Shown piece after piece: positions 6,869 through 15,812 of a stretch of DNA of 64,000 nucleotides. Each line of letters starts with the position of its first letter. The stretch's first letter is position 1. The stretch is from JAGNLV01 sp964612145. Lineage in GTDB: Bacteria; Zixibacteria; MSB-5A5; GN15; FEB-12. The stretch lies in assembly GCA_964612145.1 (NCBI GenBank), contig CAZTBP010000006.1, positions 1-64,000 of the forward strand, written 5' to 3'. The notes under the pieces were generated by a model. That model did not search any database, was not told where the DNA came from, and saw only the letters and a list, made by a program, of their open reading frames with translations. The translations under genes were made by a program, and so were the position numbers.

Positions 6869-7138
6869 TTAGAGGTACCACCATCTAAAGTATATAATAA
6901 CCAGCAATAAGACAAGAACGGACATGAAGTTCACCTTCAGTTTCAAACCGAAAGTGAACGTGATCGCGTAGAAATCAATCCGCATCGTGTCCATGCCGAT
7001 TTCGATGGACTTTCCAAATACCAACTTGGCCGCCGAACCGGCCGGCAGAAACGAAGCGATAATATCGCCCAGCAGGCCGCCGACAACCGCGCCCAGTATG
7101 AGCGCTACAAGAATAAACGTTACTTCGCGCGTTTTCAT
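6869..7138 (-). CDS. DUF4321-type membrane protein
   Basis: An 89-residue protein starting MKTREVTFILVALILGAVVGG, with a Gly-rich first membrane helix (7-24) and a second hydrophobic segment near the C-terminus (about 68-86, VNFMSVLVLLLVIIYF). Size and layout fit DUF4321, whose function is unknown. Its ATG overlaps the purQ stop by 1 bp, so it is translated from the same mRNA. Confidence 0.65.
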   Translation of the reverse strand: MKTREVTFILVALILGAVVGGLLGDIIASFLPAGSAAKLVFGKSIEIGMDTMRIDFYAITFTFGLKLKVNFMSVLVLLLVIIYFRWWYL

Positions 7139-7845
7139 TAGCTGCTGACTGCTGTCCGCGAGATCGCCGCCCGGACCGACTCGAATATCTTGAGCCCGTC
7201 GGTCGAACCCAAAATCGGCTCGACAGCGCGTTCCGGATGCGGCATCATCCCGAGGATATTCCCCTCTTCATTGGTGATACTGGCAATATTGCCGGTGGAC
7301 CCGTTCGGGTTAGCCGAATCGACTACCCGCCCGGTATGGTCACAATACCGAAACAACACCTGGCCGTTATCTTCAAGTTTTTTTATTTCGCCATCGAAAT
7401 TATAGTAATTGCCCTCACCGTGCGCGATCGGTATTTGGAGCACCTCGCCGCGCATGCACGCCCGCGAAAACGGGCTGCTGGTATGCTCCACCCGGAGATA
7501 GACCTGCTTGCAGGAAAACCGGAGATGTGAATTGCGCATCAGAGCGCCGGGCAGCAAGCCGCTTTCAGTCAGCACCTGGAAACCGTTACAGATCCCGATC
7601 AGCATCCCGCCCGATTTCCCGAACTCAATCACTTTTGACATGATCGGTGAAAACCGGGCGATGGCGCCGGCTCGAAGGTAATCCCCGTAGGAGAACCCGC
7701 CGGGCAAAATGACGACATCGCTGCCCTGCAGGTCAGTCGACCCGTGCCACAAAAACTCGACATCTTCTCCCAGCACATGCCGCACCGCAGCGTAGGCATC
7801 ATAATCGCAGTTTGATCCGGGAAACGTGACTACTCCGAATTTCAT
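7138..7845 (-). CDS. purQ: Phosphoribosylformylglycinamidine synthase glutaminase subunit
   Basis: It hydrolyses glutamine and feeds ammonia to PurL for the FGAR to FGAM step of purine synthesis. The 235-residue product is a class I glutamine amidotransferase: LPGGFSYGDYLRAGAIA (oxyanion region), the catalytic Cys in GICNGFQVL and the His/Glu pair in MPHPERAVEP. The start at 7845 (MKFGVVTFPGSNCD) is chosen because it matches the family N-terminus and overlaps the purS stop by 4 bp. No purL is in the window. Confidence 0.96.
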   Translation of the reverse strand: MKFGVVTFPGSNCDYDAYAAVRHVLGEDVEFLWHGSTDLQGSDVVILPGGFSYGDYLRAGAIARFSPIMSKVIEFGKSGGMLIGICNGFQVLTESGLLPGALMRNSHLRFSCKQVYLRVEHTSSPFSRACMRGEVLQIPIAHGEGNYYNFDGEIKKLEDNGQVLFRYCDHTGRVVDSANPNGSTGNIASITNEEGNILGMMPHPERAVEPILGSTDGLKIFESVRAAISRTAVSS

Positions 7846-8093
7846 CCGGCCATCTCCACCGTATAACTCTCGATCACCGGATTGGCCAGCAGCTTCGAAC
7901 ACACCTCATCCAGCTTCCGGTCAATATTGTCCGCCGAAGCGTTGACTTCCAGCTCGAAAAACCGGCCGGTCCGTACCGACACCACATCCTCGTAGCCCAT
8001 CTGGGTCAGCGCCTTGTGTATGGTCACACCCTGCGGATCGAGCACACCCTCTTTGAGCCGGACATGCACTACCGCTTTTTTGTTACTGCTCAT
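7842..8093 (-). CDS. purS: Phosphoribosylformylglycinamidine synthase subunit PurS
   Basis: The 83-residue PurS bridges PurQ and small-type PurL in the FGAM synthase complex. It shows the family core VRLKEGVLDPQG, then GRFFELEV and an acidic C-terminal helix ending VIESYTVEMAG. The start at 8093 (MSSNKKAVVHV) is inside the 3' end of pssA (11-bp overlap), and the stop overlaps purQ by 4 bp. Confidence 0.93.
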   Translation of the reverse strand: MSSNKKAVVHVRLKEGVLDPQGVTIHKALTQMGYEDVVSVRTGRFFELEVNASADNIDRKLDEVCSKLLANPVIESYTVEMAG

Positions 8094-8874
8094 GGTCAAT
8101 CCTGTCGGTTTTTCGCCGGCCATACTGCGACGGCGTGTCGTCGGGACCGTTATCATTACGGCGCCCCGTGACCTTGCCCACGCCCGCATAGGCCAGACGG
8201 TAAAGTTCTCGACTCATGCCCCACAATATATAGAGCGCTAAACACGGAAACAACAACAGTCTCGGGGCAAACAGCACCGCAGCCCCGGCAATCACAACCA
8301 CGACCAGCTTGATACGAGCTGTCGGGTTATCGAAACGGTCCGGCAGCGCGTCGTATTGCACCTGCGACACCATCAAGAAGGCGAAGAGGATAATCATCGA
8401 CACCAGAAATTCGCCGTATTCAAGCCCCTCCCAGAGATAATAGCTGAATATGATATAGGAAACGAGCACCAGTGCCGCCGCTGGAACCGGCAGCCCCAGG
8501 AAATCTTTTTTCTCCTCGGTCTCAGCCATCAGGTTGAACCGCGCCAATCGATACGCCGCCGCCATGATGTACACGATCGAGATCACCCAGCCCCATTTCC
8601 CCAGTGTGTTGAGCTTGATGGAGTATACAATCACCGCCGGCGCTACACCAAACGACAGGAAGTCGGCCAGCGAATCCAGTTCTATTCCAAATTGGGTCGA
8701 TCCGCCGGAGAGCCGCGCCACCTTCCCGTCAAGAGCATCAAGGAAGCCGGCCAGGATTACAAACCAACAGGCCGTAGTGATGTTGCCCTCGATCGACGAC
8801 AATATCGCCAGAAAGCCGGCCACCACGTTGCCCATGGTGAATGTGCCGGGGAAAACACCTCTATGAATCGCCAT
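8083..8874 (-). CDS. pssA: CDP-diacylglycerol-serine O-phosphatidyltransferase
   Basis: It makes phosphatidylserine from CDP-diacylglycerol and serine at the inner membrane. The 263-residue protein has the CDP-alcohol phosphotransferase motif with the spacing D-G-x2-A-R-x8-G-x3-D-x3-D (DGKVAR, then GIELDSLAD) near residues 48-72 and six or more membrane segments. The C-terminal 30 residues are polar (GRRNDNGPDDTPSQYGRRK). It overlaps psd by 14 bp, so the two steps to phosphatidylethanolamine are coded together. Confidence 0.93.
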   Translation of the reverse strand: MAIHRGVFPGTFTMGNVVAGFLAILSSIEGNITTACWFVILAGFLDALDGKVARLSGGSTQFGIELDSLADFLSFGVAPAVIVYSIKLNTLGKWGWVISIVYIMAAAYRLARFNLMAETEEKKDFLGLPVPAAALVLVSYIIFSYYLWEGLEYGEFLVSMIILFAFLMVSQVQYDALPDRFDNPTARIKLVVVVIAGAAVLFAPRLLLFPCLALYILWGMSRELYRLAYAGVGKVTGRRNDNGPDDTPSQYGRRKTDRIDHEQ

Positions 8875-9565
8875 CGTTCTCCGTCACATTCTGCGGCCTG
8901 GGCTTCACTTCATCGGCACGAGGAATCCGTGCAATAATGCTCTCACCTCCGGCCACGTGCTGCCCCTTTTCGACTTCGATCTCCCATCCCGACGGAACCG
9001 TGATGTCCGTCCGCGACCCGAACCGGATCAGACCGTACCGTTTTCCCACAGTCACTTCCTGCCCTTCCTCCAGATCGCAGACAATCCGCCTGGCGATAAT
9101 CCCGGCGATTTGCGAAAAGGTGATCCGGTGCCCGTCACGTGTCGTCATCCCGATCTCGTTCTGTTCATTGAGTTCGGAGGCTTTGTCTTCAAACGCCGCG
9201 AAAAACTTGCCGGGGTTGTATTTTACGTAATCAATCGTCCCGGAGGCCGGCACCCGGTTGACATGCACATCGAACACCGAAAGAAAGATAGATACCCGCG
9301 TCACCGGTCCGCCGATATAGTCGTGAGTGTCGAATGACCGTATATCAACGATCTTGCCGTCGGCGGGAGAAACCAGTGTGTTCGGATCGGTCGGGATCGT
9401 CCTGTCGGGATTGCGGAAGAAGAAGGTTGTAAACAGCGTCAGCAGCGCAAACAGTGCCGCGACAATCAGCAGCGGCATATTATTCCAGCGCACCGCCCCG
9501 AAAACAAACAGCAGCGTCAACGCCAATGCGATAAGAATGAACGGCCAGCCGTCACGTACAATCAC
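8861..9565 (-). CDS. psd: Phosphatidylserine decarboxylase, short form
   Basis: It decarboxylates phosphatidylserine to phosphatidylethanolamine. The 234-residue protein has two N-terminal membrane segments (8-25, 29-48), then FFFRNPDR, the SPADGKIVDI strand, the FLSVFDVHVNRVP active-site His region and RFGSRTDI, where self-cleavage at Gly-Ser should give the pyruvoyl group. This is the short Psd type (near 210-230 residues) lacking the N-terminal extension of the E. coli enzyme. Its start overlaps the purB stop by 4 bp. Confidence 0.93.
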   Translation of the reverse strand: MIVRDGWPFILIALALTLLFVFGAVRWNNMPLLIVAALFALLTLFTTFFFRNPDRTIPTDPNTLVSPADGKIVDIRSFDTHDYIGGPVTRVSIFLSVFDVHVNRVPASGTIDYVKYNPGKFFAAFEDKASELNEQNEIGMTTRDGHRITFSQIAGIIARRIVCDLEEGQEVTVGKRYGLIRFGSRTDITVPSGWEIEVEKGQHVAGGESIIARIPRADEVKPRPQNVTENDGDS

Positions 9566-10857
9566 TTGCCAAATACTCGCTTAAAGATCGTGTCCACGTT
9601 CCTGGTGTAATACTCCAGGTCAAAGCAGCTGTCGATTTCTTTGTCGGACAGATGCTCCGTAATATCTTTATCCTTCTTAACAAGTTCGCGAAACGATCCG
9701 TTCGTTTCAACCGCCTTCATCGCGTTTCGCTGCACCAGCCGATACGCCGTGTCCCGCGAGCCAACCGGCCCGGCCAGTTTCAGCAGCAGCCGTTGCGAAA
9801 AAACTACTCCGCCCCGGAAATAAATGTTGTCCAGCATCCGGTCCGGATTGACAACCAGGCCGTTGAGTACACCGATAAATTTCTCGAGGCCGTAGTCGAC
9901 TATTATACAACTATCCGGCAGGATCACCCGCTCGACCGAGGAGTGCGCTATATCCCGCTCGTGCCACAGCGCCACATTCTCCATCGCGCTGACAGCATAT
10001 CCCCGCACCAGCCGCGCGATACCGCTGATCCGCTCGGCCGTTATCGGGTTCTTTTTGTGCGGCATTGCCGAGGAACCTTTCTGCTTCTTGCTGAACCCTT
10101 CGGCCATCTCTCCCACTTCGGTCCGCTGAAGCAGCCTGATCTCAGTGGCGAACTTCTCCATCGAGGACGCCAGCAGCGCCAGCGCCGTGACGAAATTCGC
10201 GTGGCGATCGCGCTGCACTACCTGCGTCGATACCGGCGCCGGTGTAAGCCCGAGCTTCCTGCACACCGCCGCTTCGATCTTTGGGTCAAGATTCGCAAAG
10301 TTGCCGACTGCGCCGGAAATCTTACCGACCGCAATCTCTTCAGCCGCCCGCTTGAACCGTTCCCGCCCGCGGTCGAGTTCCGTATACCACACGGCAAACT
10401 TCAACCCGACCGTGGTCGGCTCGGCAAAGACGCCGTGCGTGCGGCCCATGCAGGGCGTGTTCTTATACTTACGCGCCAGTTTCCGTATCGCCTTTAACGC
10501 CGTTTCGATTTTCCTGTCAATCAGCTTTGCCGCACGTTTCAGCGTCAGTGAGAGGGCTGTATCGAGCATGTCCGATGAAGTCATGCCGTAATGAAGATAC
10601 TTCGCCTCCTCGCCGACAAACTCGCTGACTGAGGTCAGAAACGCTATCACGTCGTGATTCACATCGGCTTCGATCTCGTTAACCCGGTTGACATCGAAGT
10701 CCGCCTTTTTCTCTATGACCGCAAACGCTTTGGCCGGGATGATCCTGGCCTTTGCCATTGCCCGGGCGGCCTCGACCTCCACCTCCAGCCAGGTCCGATA
10801 CTTGGCCTCATCGGTCCACAGCGCCCCCATCTCAGGGAGAGTATAGCGCTCTATCAT
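9562..10857 (-). CDS. purB: Adenylosuccinate lyase
   Basis: A fumarate-lyase superfamily enzyme acting twice in purine synthesis (SAICAR to AICAR; adenylosuccinate to AMP). The 431-residue product carries the signature GSSAMPHKKNP, the N-terminal TLPEMGALWTDEAKY and the TSSDMLDTA and GRTHGVFAEPT active-site segments. Length matches the Bacillus-type enzyme. It follows the transaldolase gene by 2 bp and overlaps psd by 4 bp. Confidence 0.97.
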   Translation of the reverse strand: MIERYTLPEMGALWTDEAKYRTWLEVEVEAARAMAKARIIPAKAFAVIEKKADFDVNRVNEIEADVNHDVIAFLTSVSEFVGEEAKYLHYGMTSSDMLDTALSLTLKRAAKLIDRKIETALKAIRKLARKYKNTPCMGRTHGVFAEPTTVGLKFAVWYTELDRGRERFKRAAEEIAVGKISGAVGNFANLDPKIEAAVCRKLGLTPAPVSTQVVQRDRHANFVTALALLASSMEKFATEIRLLQRTEVGEMAEGFSKKQKGSSAMPHKKNPITAERISGIARLVRGYAVSAMENVALWHERDIAHSSVERVILPDSCIIVDYGLEKFIGVLNGLVVNPDRMLDNIYFRGGVVFSQRLLLKLAGPVGSRDTAYRLVQRNAMKAVETNGSFRELVKKDKDITEHLSDKEIDSCFDLEYYTRNVDTIFKRVFGK

Positions 10858-10859
10858 CG

Positions 10860-11504
10860 TTACTTTTTGGCTTTCTTATAGTCGGAAATAAACTTCTCCA
10901 GCCCGATATCAGTCAGCGGGTGCTTGATCAGCTTTTCAATGACACTGTACGGCATCGTGATAACATCGGCACCGATAATCGCCGAATTGACCACATGCAT
11001 CGGGTGACGCGCCGATGCGACCAGCACTTCGGTCTCGTAGGCGTAGTTGCTGTAAATTGTAACCACCTGTTCGATCAACTCCATCCCCTCCTGCGAAATA
11101 TCATCCAGCCGTCCGATAAACGGCGACACATATGTCGCCCCCGCCTTGGCTACCAGCAGCGCCTGCGACGGCGAAAAGACCAGCGTGGCGTTGGTCTTGA
11201 TCCCTTCATCAGAAAGACTCTTGATAGCCCGAAGACCCTCTAAAACAGTCGGTATCTTGACAACGATATTATCGGCGATCTTGGCCAACTGGTGGGCCTC
11301 GTCCATCATTTTGTTGTACTCGGTCGCGATTACCTCGGCGGAAACCGGGCCCTCCACGATCTCACAGATCTCAGTCAGCAATTCGGGATAGGTGGCCGTT
11401 TCCTTGGCCGCCAGCGACGGGTTAGTCGTCACACCGTCGAGCACACCCATTTCGTGTGCTTTTTTAATCTGTTCGACATTAGCGGTATCGATGAAAAACT
11501 TCAT
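10860..11504 (-). CDS. tal: Transaldolase, short TalC/Fsa type
   Basis: A 214-residue class I aldolase of the TalC/MipB subfamily. It begins MKFFIDTANVEQIKKA and has the DGVTTNPSLAAKE strand and the Schiff-base Lys in NIVVKIPTV. It may act as a transaldolase in the pentose phosphate pathway or as fructose-6-phosphate aldolase; sequence alone does not separate these. It overlaps truA by 4 bp. Confidence 0.92.
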   Translation of the reverse strand: MKFFIDTANVEQIKKAHEMGVLDGVTTNPSLAAKETATYPELLTEICEIVEGPVSAEVIATEYNKMMDEAHQLAKIADNIVVKIPTVLEGLRAIKSLSDEGIKTNATLVFSPSQALLVAKAGATYVSPFIGRLDDISQEGMELIEQVVTIYSNYAYETEVLVASARHPMHVVNSAIIGADVITMPYSVIEKLIKHPLTDIGLEKFISDYKKAKK

Positions 11505-12340
11505 GCGAGCAATTCCTTTGAATAATGGACCGACACGAGATACAATCCGCGCGCCGGCGCTGTGAAAACAATTCGGTGATCCTTCGGAGCCTCAATAATA
11601 TCGGCAAAACGCTCCAAAGTCAAGTTGTCCGGGTGACGGTTAGGATGGATCGACGCAAGGTTGATCATAGCCCCCACTAATGACCGTACCATATTGTGCA
11701 GGAACCGGTTACCTCGAATCTCAAAGACCAGCAGCGGGCCCACCCGACGCCACTGTGCCCGGTGAATCACACAACGGTTGTCCGGCTTGCGTGAGGCCAC
11801 CACACAAAAGGGCGCGAAATCGTGATCCCCCTCGATTATCGCCGCCGCCCGCTGAAGCAACTCCAGCCGCACCGGCACGCCCGCCTCGCTCCTACCCTCT
11901 GTTCTGCTGAGCGGACTCGAAGGGGGACTCGCCACATCCCTTCCCGGCAGCTCCCACCGGTACTCACGCCACAACGCCGACCGTTCCCCGGCGACCAGAT
12001 ACCGGTACCGCTTCCACTTCGCGCTCTTACGGGCATGAAATTCAAGCGGGACTTCCTCGGCCGCGATGATGCGGATATCTTCCGGAAGAAAATGGTTGAT
12101 GGCATCGCGGTACCGTGCCGGCTCGATATGGTGATCGATAATGAAATTCGCAGCCTGCCCCAGTGCGTGAACACCGGCATCGGTCCGACCCGCGCCGATC
12201 ACGTTCACATCTTTACCTGTCACGCTCTTAATAGAGTCGGTTATCGCTCCCTGGATCGTCTCCTGCCCGTTTTGGATCTGCCACCCGGCGAAATCCGTCC
12301 CCTTGTACTGAACCGTCAGTTTGACATTACGCTTCGCCAT
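11501..12340 (-). CDS. truA: tRNA pseudouridine synthase A with an in-frame insert
   Basis: It isomerises uridines 38-40 in the tRNA anticodon arm. The 279-residue protein has the catalytic Asp54 in GAGRTDAGVHALGQ, the YRYLVAGERSALW region and the C-terminal GNRFLHNMVRSLVGA helix. Residues about 135-155 (SPPSSPLSRTEGRSEAG) are low-complexity and absent from usual TruA; the DNA there (11880-11930) contains a CTTCGAGTCCGCTCAGCAGA-type string (minus strand) like dispersed bacterial repeats. The frame is kept and the core motifs are intact, so the enzyme is probably active. It sits 1 bp after ecfT. Confidence 0.94.
   Translation of the reverse strand: MAKRNVKLTVQYKGTDFAGWQIQNGQETIQGAITDSIKSVTGKDVNVIGAGRTDAGVHALGQAANFIIDHHIEPARYRDAINHFLPEDIRIIAAEEVPLEFHARKSAKWKRYRYLVAGERSALWREYRWELPGRDVASPPSSPLSRTEGRSEAGVPVRLELLQRAAAIIEGDHDFAPFCVVASRKPDNRCVIHRAQWRRVGPLLVFEIRGNRFLHNMVRSLVGAMINLASIHPNRHPDNLTLERFADIIEAPKDHRIVFTAPARGLYLVSVHYSKELLA
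11880..11930 (-). repeat. Repeat-like insert inside truA
   Basis: A segment coding a low-complexity Ser/Pro/Arg loop in TruA. On the minus strand it reads CCTTCGAGTCCGCTCAGCAG, similar in feel to the widespread CTTCGACTCCGCTCAGG intergenic element known from many genomes. Calling it a captured repeat is inference. Confidence 0.4.
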
Positions 12341-12341
12341 A

Positions 12342-13145
12342 CTACACCGTCACCACAAAGAGCACAATTATCGCCGCCGATAGTCCCATTCCGAACAACC
12401 ACTCCTGCGCCCCAAACCTGAGCCTGGAATAGACCGTGCGTTCTCCGTCGCTTTGATAGCCGCGCGCCTCGATTGCCAGCGCGAGATCATCGGCCCGCTG
12501 CAGCGCCGCGACAAATACGGGGATTATGATACTCAACGTCTTCCGAATCCGTGACACAACCGAGCCCGTGAACCGCACCCCGCGAATAATCTGCGCGTTG
12601 CGAATCGCCTCGAACTCCTCGTACAGTACCGGAATGAATCGAATCGCCATAAACAAAATCAAGGTCAGGTCCTGCACCGGGACCTTCAGTTTCCGCAGCG
12701 GCCGAATAATCTTCCCGAACGCATCGGCCAACTCCGAGGGAGAACTGGTCAGCGTGACCAGGAACGCGATCGACACGAAAATGACCAGCCGCAACGAAAA
12801 AAACGCAGCGTTGGATAACGCCGCCTCGCGAATTCGAATTCCCTGCCAGTCAAACACGACTGCTGATTCACCGCCGGAAAACACAATATGATACGCCGCC
12901 GTAATCGCGACGAGAATCAGTATCGGCCTGAAATTGGTAAATAGCTGCCGGGGCGACACGCCAGAGCCCAGCAGACCGATTCCAAGCGCCGCCAGAATCA
13001 CGCCGTAGAACAAGAACGACTCCGTCAGAAGTCCGAAAATCAACACAACCGTGACGGGGATCATCTTGGCCCGGGCGTCGAGCCGGTGAAGATACGTGTC
13101 GACAGGGCGGTACTGCCCCAGCAGTATGGATCCGGTTTGCAGCAT
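12342..13145 (-). CDS. ecfT: ECF transporter transmembrane component EcfT
   Basis: The T-component links substrate-binding S-components to the ATPases of vitamin or metal ECF importers. The 267-residue protein shows the family N-terminus GQYRPVDTYLHRLDARAK, several membrane segments, and both A-R-G coupling motifs (QIIRGVRF and IEARGYQ). The start at 13145 is chosen at MLQTGSILLGQY. In Firmicutes ecfT lies beside truA, as here, but the usual two ATPase genes upstream are missing, and no S-component is seen. What it transports is unknown. Confidence 0.85.
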   Translation of the reverse strand: MLQTGSILLGQYRPVDTYLHRLDARAKMIPVTVVLIFGLLTESFLFYGVILAALGIGLLGSGVSPRQLFTNFRPILILVAITAAYHIVFSGGESAVVFDWQGIRIREAALSNAAFFSLRLVIFVSIAFLVTLTSSPSELADAFGKIIRPLRKLKVPVQDLTLILFMAIRFIPVLYEEFEAIRNAQIIRGVRFTGSVVSRIRKTLSIIIPVFVAALQRADDLALAIEARGYQSDGERTVYSRLRFGAQEWLFGMGLSAAIIVLFVVTV

Positions 13146-13191
13146 AGTAGATTCGTTCTGTATGGAATATAGGGAGGAAAAAGGCGAAAGG

Positions 13192-13368
13192 TCAACGAGA
13201 GATAGGATGCTTCCCCTCGGCACGCTTCTTCTCCGCCGCCTTCATCAGCCCGCAGGCCGCACAGCCCTGCTTCTTGCGCCCCGCCCTTCGATAGAAATGC
13301 CACACGAGATACCCGACAGCGCAGGCGAGCACAACCCCGATTATGATCTGTTGCCAGAGAAGTCCCAT
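13192..13368 (-). CDS. FeoB-associated Cys-rich membrane protein
   Basis: A 58-residue protein read directly from the minus strand: MGLLWQQIIIGVVLACAVGY, one membrane helix, then YRRAGRKKQGCAACGLMKAA with a CxxC pair. This layout (one helix, basic stretch, Cys pair) is that of the FeoB-associated Cys-rich family, found after feoB and thought to assist ferrous iron uptake. Its ATG begins 1 bp after the feoB stop, so translation is surely coupled. Confidence 0.85.
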   Translation of the reverse strand: MGLLWQQIIIGVVLACAVGYLVWHFYRRAGRKKQGCAACGLMKAAEKKRAEGKHPISR

Positions 13369-13369
13369 A

Positions 13370-15562
13370 TCAGTACCACACCCTGCTGAAAACCTGATAC
13401 GTCGCCAGCGCCATCACATAAGCCAAGCCTGTCATGTAGGCAAATACAAACACCGCATACTTCCACGCTTGCGTTTCCTTTTTTATCGTCACCAGGGTCG
13501 CCCCGCACTGACAGCACAGCGCAAAGAACACCATAATTGAAAGCGCCACCGCCGGTGTAAACAGCGGCTGCCCTAATTTTTCTCCATGCTCCCACTGCGC
13601 CTGCCGCATCTTCTCGATCAGCGATGATGACTCCTCATCAACACCGCTTCCCAGATTAAAAATCGTTCCTATTGTCGCGATAATCACCTCTCGGGCCGGG
13701 AAAGCCGCCAGGGTTGCCATCGTAATCCGCCAGTCCCAGCCCAGCGGCTCGAACACTGGTTCGATCACCTGACCCATCCGGGCAAAATACGAATGCCGCA
13801 GCAGTTCACCGGCCTTTTCATTCGCCAGTGCCTGCTCGACCTCGACGCTTTGAGCGACTTCTATCTGCTGATCATACGTCTGCGCGATCTCGCTGCTGTG
13901 CGGAAAATAACTGAGCGCCCAGATGATGATCGTAATGGCCATAATGACTGTTCCTGCCCGCACCACAAACGCCTTGGCCCGGTTAAAAACCCGGATCAAC
14001 ACCGACCGAAGCGTGGGCACCTTGTACGACGGCATCTCCATCAGGAACGTCCCCCGCTCCGCCTTGAACACCGTCTTTTGCAGGATATACGACACCGCCA
14101 CCGCCACGAAAATCCCCAGCAGGTAGAGCATGGTCAGCACAATCCCTTGAAGATTGAACACGCCGAGATAGGTCTGATAGGGGATGAAGGCCGCGATCAT
14201 AATCGCATACACCGGCAGACGCGCCGAACAGGTCATCAGCGGCGCAACCATGATCGTAATAAACCGAAGCTTTCTGTCTTCGATAGTCCGTGTCGCCAAA
14301 ATCCCCGGTATCGCGCAGGCAAACGACGACAACATCGGGATAAACGACTTTCCCGACAACCCACACCAGCGGAACATCCGGTCGACCAGAAAAGCCGCCC
14401 GCGCCATGTATCCCGAATCTTCGAGAATCGCAATAAACAAAAACAGAATAACGATCTGCGGGATGAAAACCAGAACCGAGCCAACGCCGCCGATAATGCC
14501 GTCAGTCACCAGCGACCGAAGCGGTCCTTCCGCCATGGCCCCCTCGGCCAGCCCGGCCAGTGACCCAAAGGCCCCGTCGATCATATTCATAAACGGTTCC
14601 GCCCACGAAAATATCGACTGGAACACAAGAACCATAGTCAGCATCAGCACGATCGGTCCCAGGATAGGGTGCAGCAAAAACCGGTCAATCCGTTCGGAAA
14701 CCGATTGCTTCGGTTCTTGCGGCGGAGCTACCGCCTCCCCGAAGACTTCCGCCGCACGTTTGGTCAGCACCGAGGTCTCCGCGGCGGCCAATCCGCCTGA
14801 CTCTTTGCGAATCTGCTCCCGTCCCTGCGTGAGAACTTTTTCTGCGGACTCATCATGCTGGTGGAGATACTTCTTCTCGGCCGGACCCTCAATATCGAAA
14901 ATTATCCGTAAATACTCAGCTCGCGTCCGATGTCCGTTGCCGCTGACATCCGCCAGCCGCTCGATTAATCGCTCGGTCGTGTCGTTGTACCGACGCTCGG
15001 GCGGTGTTCCCGGCTTTCCGATAGCTTCAACAGCCAGCTTTTTGAGTTTTTCGATCCCCGTGCCCCGATTACCCACGACCGGCACTACCGGCACACCAAG
15101 CGCGCTGGAAAGCCGGTCAAAATCTATATTCAGCCCCTGACGCGAGGATATGTCCACCATGTTGACAGCCGCGACAACCGGCTTACCGATCTCCAGCACC
15201 TGAAGCAGAAAATACAGGCCGCGCTCGAGCTGGGTGGCATCCAGCACACAGACGATTGCATCCGGATCATCCATCCCCGGCATATTGCCGGTTAACGCCG
15301 AACAGGCGATGTACTCATCGGGTGAAAAGGCCGAAAGCGAATAGGTTCCGGGAATATCTACCAGCGTGTAACGCTCACCGGGACGATCCGGGGCCGCAAA
15401 ATGGCCGGAAACCCGCTCCACCGTCACACCGGGATAGTTCCCGACATGCTGACTGAGTCCGGTAATAGCATTGAAAATAGTGGTCTTGCCGCAGTTGGGA
15501 TTGCCGCAAATAGCGATTGTACGGGTCTTGACAGTCCCCTTTGATGGTGTCCGCGGTCCCAT
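13370..15562 (-). CDS. feoB: Ferrous iron transport protein B
   Basis: An inner-membrane Fe(II) importer with a cytosolic G domain. In the 730-residue protein, G1 GNPNCGKTT lies at 20-28, followed by G3 DIPGTYSL and G4 NMVD, a helical spacer, and a C-terminal membrane part with two Gate regions (VLVFIPQIVILFLFIAILED; FIPMLSSFACAIPGILATRT) including the conserved Cys. The start at 15562 has GGGGAG 10 bp upstream and lies 19 bp after feoA; a longer frame to 15619 would overlap feoA. The protein ends with a Cys pair (ALCCQCGAT). Confidence 0.97.
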   Translation of the reverse strand: MGPRTPSKGTVKTRTIAICGNPNCGKTTIFNAITGLSQHVGNYPGVTVERVSGHFAAPDRPGERYTLVDIPGTYSLSAFSPDEYIACSALTGNMPGMDDPDAIVCVLDATQLERGLYFLLQVLEIGKPVVAAVNMVDISSRQGLNIDFDRLSSALGVPVVPVVGNRGTGIEKLKKLAVEAIGKPGTPPERRYNDTTERLIERLADVSGNGHRTRAEYLRIIFDIEGPAEKKYLHQHDESAEKVLTQGREQIRKESGGLAAAETSVLTKRAAEVFGEAVAPPQEPKQSVSERIDRFLLHPILGPIVLMLTMVLVFQSIFSWAEPFMNMIDGAFGSLAGLAEGAMAEGPLRSLVTDGIIGGVGSVLVFIPQIVILFLFIAILEDSGYMARAAFLVDRMFRWCGLSGKSFIPMLSSFACAIPGILATRTIEDRKLRFITIMVAPLMTCSARLPVYAIMIAAFIPYQTYLGVFNLQGIVLTMLYLLGIFVAVAVSYILQKTVFKAERGTFLMEMPSYKVPTLRSVLIRVFNRAKAFVVRAGTVIMAITIIIWALSYFPHSSEIAQTYDQQIEVAQSVEVEQALANEKAGELLRHSYFARMGQVIEPVFEPLGWDWRITMATLAAFPAREVIIATIGTIFNLGSGVDEESSSLIEKMRQAQWEHGEKLGQPLFTPAVALSIMVFFALCCQCGATLVTIKKETQAWKYAVFVFAYMTGLAYVMALATYQVFSRVWY

Positions 15563-15581
15563 AACCGAACTACTCCCCGGA

Positions 15582-15812
15582 CTAGTCTTCCGGCTCGACC
15601 GCCACCAGCGAGGCCTCAAAGTGCCGCAACGAGAGGCAGCTCGGCCCTACCTGGACCTCCATTGGATCTCGGAGAGGGGCGTTGCGAAGGTACGTGACCA
15701 GGCGTCCCGGAATGATTCCGAGTTCCAAGAGGCGCCGTGCTAACTTGCTGTCATCCGTGAATCCGACTACCCGGCCCTTCTGACCGGGAGTCATGTTGCT
15801 GAGGTATGTCAT
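15582..15812 (-). CDS. feoA: Ferrous iron transport protein A
   Basis: A 76-residue SH3-like cytosolic partner of FeoB, with the family core RVVGFTDDSKLARRLLELGI-IPG near residues 14-36. It overlaps the Fur-family gene by 4 bp and is followed by feoB after 19 bp. Confidence 0.92.
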   Translation of the reverse strand: MTYLSNMTPGQKGRVVGFTDDSKLARRLLELGIIPGRLVTYLRNAPLRDPMEVQVGPSCLSLRHFEASLVAVEPED

